A stretch of DNA of 7,740 bases from Deltaproteobacteria bacterium (GTDB taxonomy: Bacteria > Desulfobacterota > BSN033 > UBA1163). Under the pieces are notes generated by a model. It was not told the origin of the DNA, searched no databases, and saw only the letters and a list, made by a program, of their open reading frames with translations. Every line of letters starts with the position of its first letter. Position 1 is the first letter of the stretch. Position numbers and translations under genes: made by a program. Below, piece after piece: positions 6,241 to 7,740 of this stretch. Location: positions 1-7,740 of the forward strand of contig VGSD01000124.1 of the NCBI GenBank assembly GCA_016875155.1. The letters run 5' to 3'.

Positions 6241-6250
6241 GAATTAAAAC

Positions 6251-7740
6251 ATGAGAATATTCACTCTGAAGATCTCTCTTCTCATCATGGGGCTGAGCGG
6301 CATCGTCGCTCAAATCATCCTCCTGAGGGAGTTTCTCATCTCCTTTCTGGGCAATGAACTTACTCTTGGCATCATCCTGGCGAACTGGCTGATCCTGGAG
6401 GCCATAGGTTCTTTCCTCATCGGTAAAACCGTTGAAAAAGTCAAAAAGAAGATGGAGGTCTATGTCTTTCTCCAAATCTTCTTTTCCGTTGCCCTTCCCT
6501 TTTCCGTCTATCTTTGCAGGGTATTTAAAACAATCCTTCTCGTCACTCCCGGAGAAGGGCTTGGATTTGTCCCAATCCTTTACTCCTCTTTTCTCATCCT
6601 TCTTCCCGTCTCTGTTTCCCATGGAGCCCTCTTCACCTACGGCAGTAAACTCTATTCCCAGTATGAAAAGAAAGACGCCACCTCCATCAGCAAAGTCTAT
6701 GTCCTGGAGACACTCGGCTCCATCATCGGTGGCTTGCTTATCACCTTCATCTTAGTTCAGTATTTCAATTCCTTTGTGATTGCCTTCACGGTTTCATTGA
6801 TCAATGCTCTCGTTTCCTCCTCTCTCCTCTGGCCGGAGCAAAAGCCCTTTTTTCAAACACGACACCTCGCCTGGGCCCTCTCTCTCCTTTATGGACTTCT
6901 CTTTCTCTTCATCCTCTGCACGCCTCTGTCAGACAAGATTCACCGGTCTTCCCTTCAGTTCCAGTGGAGAGGATTAAATGTGATTCACAATGAGAATTCG
7001 ATCTACAGTAACATCACCGTCACCCAGAGAGGGGAACAATTCACTTTTTTTACAGATGGCGTTCCGTCTATCACCACCCCTGTTCCCGATATTGCCTTCA
7101 TTGAAGACTTCGTTCATTTCTCAATGCTTTTCCATGAAAAACCCGAATCCATCCTGATCCTGAGTGGTGGTGCCGGAGGGATGATCCATGAGATATTAAA
7201 ATACCCAGTCAGCCGAGTGGATTATGTTGAACTCGATCCCCTCCTTTTAAAATTGATTGATCGATTTTCGACTCCCTTAACTCAATCTGAACTCGCGGAT
7301 CCAAGGGTAAAAATTCATTATACCGATGGTCGTTTTTTCATCAAAAAGGCTCCGGATCGATTCGATCTTATCTTCATCGGACTTCCGTCTCCCCAGGAAT
7401 TACAAACGAACAGGCTCTTCTCAACCGAGTTCTTCTCTATAGCCCGGGAAAAGATGAACCCCGGTGGGATCATCGTCTTAACTCTCCCTGGATCATTAAC
7501 CTATATCAGTCCGGAACTGAGAGGTTTGAATGGATGTATTCTTGATACCTTGAAGAGTGTTTTTGGTCACGTGAGGATTATCCCGGGAGAAGTGAACCTC
7601 TATCTTGCCTCTGGCTCAAAAAGCATTGGGGAGGTGACAGCCCATGAAATCATAAAGAGGCTTGAAGAGAAGAAGATCCAGACGAGCCTCTTCACCCGAG
7701 GCTATATCGAGCACAGGCTTCATGAAAGGTGGTTTAACTG
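6251..7740 (+). CDS. Integral membrane protein with C-terminal spermidine-synthase-like (SAM-fold) domain, 3' truncated by window edge
   Basis: The frame is open from the ATG at 6251 to the window end (496 codons plus two bases). The in-frame TAA at 6245-6247 makes this ATG the first possible start. Residues 1-225 hold about seven membrane segments (near 8-27, 35-58, 70-90, 105-126, 150-170, 173-193 and 207-224), with GLSGIVAQIILLREFL (14-29) and GNEL (34-37) typical of membrane-fused spermidine synthase homologues. Residues 240 onward match the polyamine synthase fold: YSNITVTQRG (252-261), LSGGAGG (304-310), VDYVELDP (323-330), the SAM-pocket acid in TDGRFF (358-363), FDLIFIGLPSP (371-381) and NRLFSTEFF (387-395). 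The acids used by true aminopropyltransferases for amine binding and catalysis are absent: Ala308 replaces Asp in GGGDGG, and Gly377 and Ser380 replace the DxxD pair. Polyamine synthesis is therefore unlikely and the reaction unknown. Relatives are longer, so more sequence lies downstream. Confidence 0.8.
   Translation, partial: MRIFTLKISLLIMGLSGIVAQIILLREFLISFLGNELTLGIILANWLILEAIGSFLIGKTVEKVKKKMEVYVFLQIFFSVALPFSVYLCRVFKTILLVTPGEGLGFVPILYSSFLILLPVSVSHGALFTYGSKLYSQYEKKDATSISKVYVLETLGSIIGGLLITFILVQYFNSFVIAFTVSLINALVSSSLLWPEQKPFFQTRHLAWALSLLYGLLFLFILCTPLSDKIHRSSLQFQWRGLNVIHNENSIYSNITVTQRGEQFTFFTDGVPSITTPVPDIAFIEDFVHFSMLFHEKPESILILSGGAGGMIHEILKYPVSRVDYVELDPLLLKLIDRFSTPLTQSELADPRVKIHYTDGRFFIKKAPDRFDLIFIGLPSPQELQTNRLFSTEFFSIAREKMNPGGIIVLTLPGSLTYISPELRGLNGCILDTLKSVFGHVRIIPGEVNLYLASGSKSIGEVTAHEIIKRLEEKKIQTSLFTRGYIEHRLHERWFN

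Noticed and set aside
6215..6622. Minus-strand open frame of 135 codons
   Set aside because: It is antisense to the N-terminal membrane region of the gene starting at 6251. Its translation is charged and low-complexity (many D, E and K), as expected for the complement of a hydrophobic coding sequence.
6432..6755. Plus-strand open frame of 107 codons
   Set aside because: It is an out-of-frame shadow inside the larger open frame 6251-7740, rich in Ser and Pro and without domain features.

Overview
The window looks like chromosomal DNA from an anaerobic bacterium of moderate GC content, most plausibly a Desulfobacterota-like (deltaproteobacterial) lineage. That placement is inference from gene content: a tungsten/molybdopterin aldehyde ferredoxin oxidoreductase, a Tat-exported substrate-binding protein, a complete LivKHMGF-type ABC importer and a membrane-fused spermidine-synthase-like protein. 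No marker gene fixes the taxon. All six genes lie on the + strand.

Region by region: 2-1021 is the 3' part of an aldehyde ferredoxin oxidoreductase (AOR) gene whose beginning lies outside the window. 1022-1343 is a gene-free stretch with a palindromic repeat element that begins on the AOR stop codon, a sigma70-like promoter, and a leader with two hairpins ending in a strong ribosome binding site. 1344-6146 is a five-gene HAAT (hydrophobic/branched-chain amino acid type) ABC importer operon: substrate-binding protein, two permeases and two ATPases. The ATPase genes overlap by 4 bp, but the first two junctions are expanded by two unrelated palindromic sequences (2645-2687 and 3581-3676). After the last ATPase there is a G-free, C-rich tract (6155-6221) that resembles a Rho-dependent terminator region. 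6251-7740 is a membrane protein with a C-terminal spermidine-synthase-like domain. Its frame is open to the window edge, so it is 3' partial.

How the genes may work together: the importer would bind a small hydrophobic or carboxylic solute outside the membrane (Tat-exported binding protein), pass it through the LivH/LivM pair and drive transport with LivG/LivF. The upstream AOR oxidises aldehydes to acids with ferredoxin (or the reverse). A link such as uptake of an amino or aromatic acid feeding aldehyde/acid metabolism is plausible but is inferred from proximity only, because the importer appears to have its own promoter. The last gene keeps a SAM-type Rossmann fold but lacks the acidic residues of genuine aminopropyltransferases, so its function is unknown.

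I found no obviously new multi-gene system. The most notable signals are the palindromic elements placed at three consecutive junctions, one of which may have altered the AOR C-terminus and another of which leaves livM without a visible Shine-Dalgarno sequence, and the spermidine-synthase-like protein with a degenerate active site.
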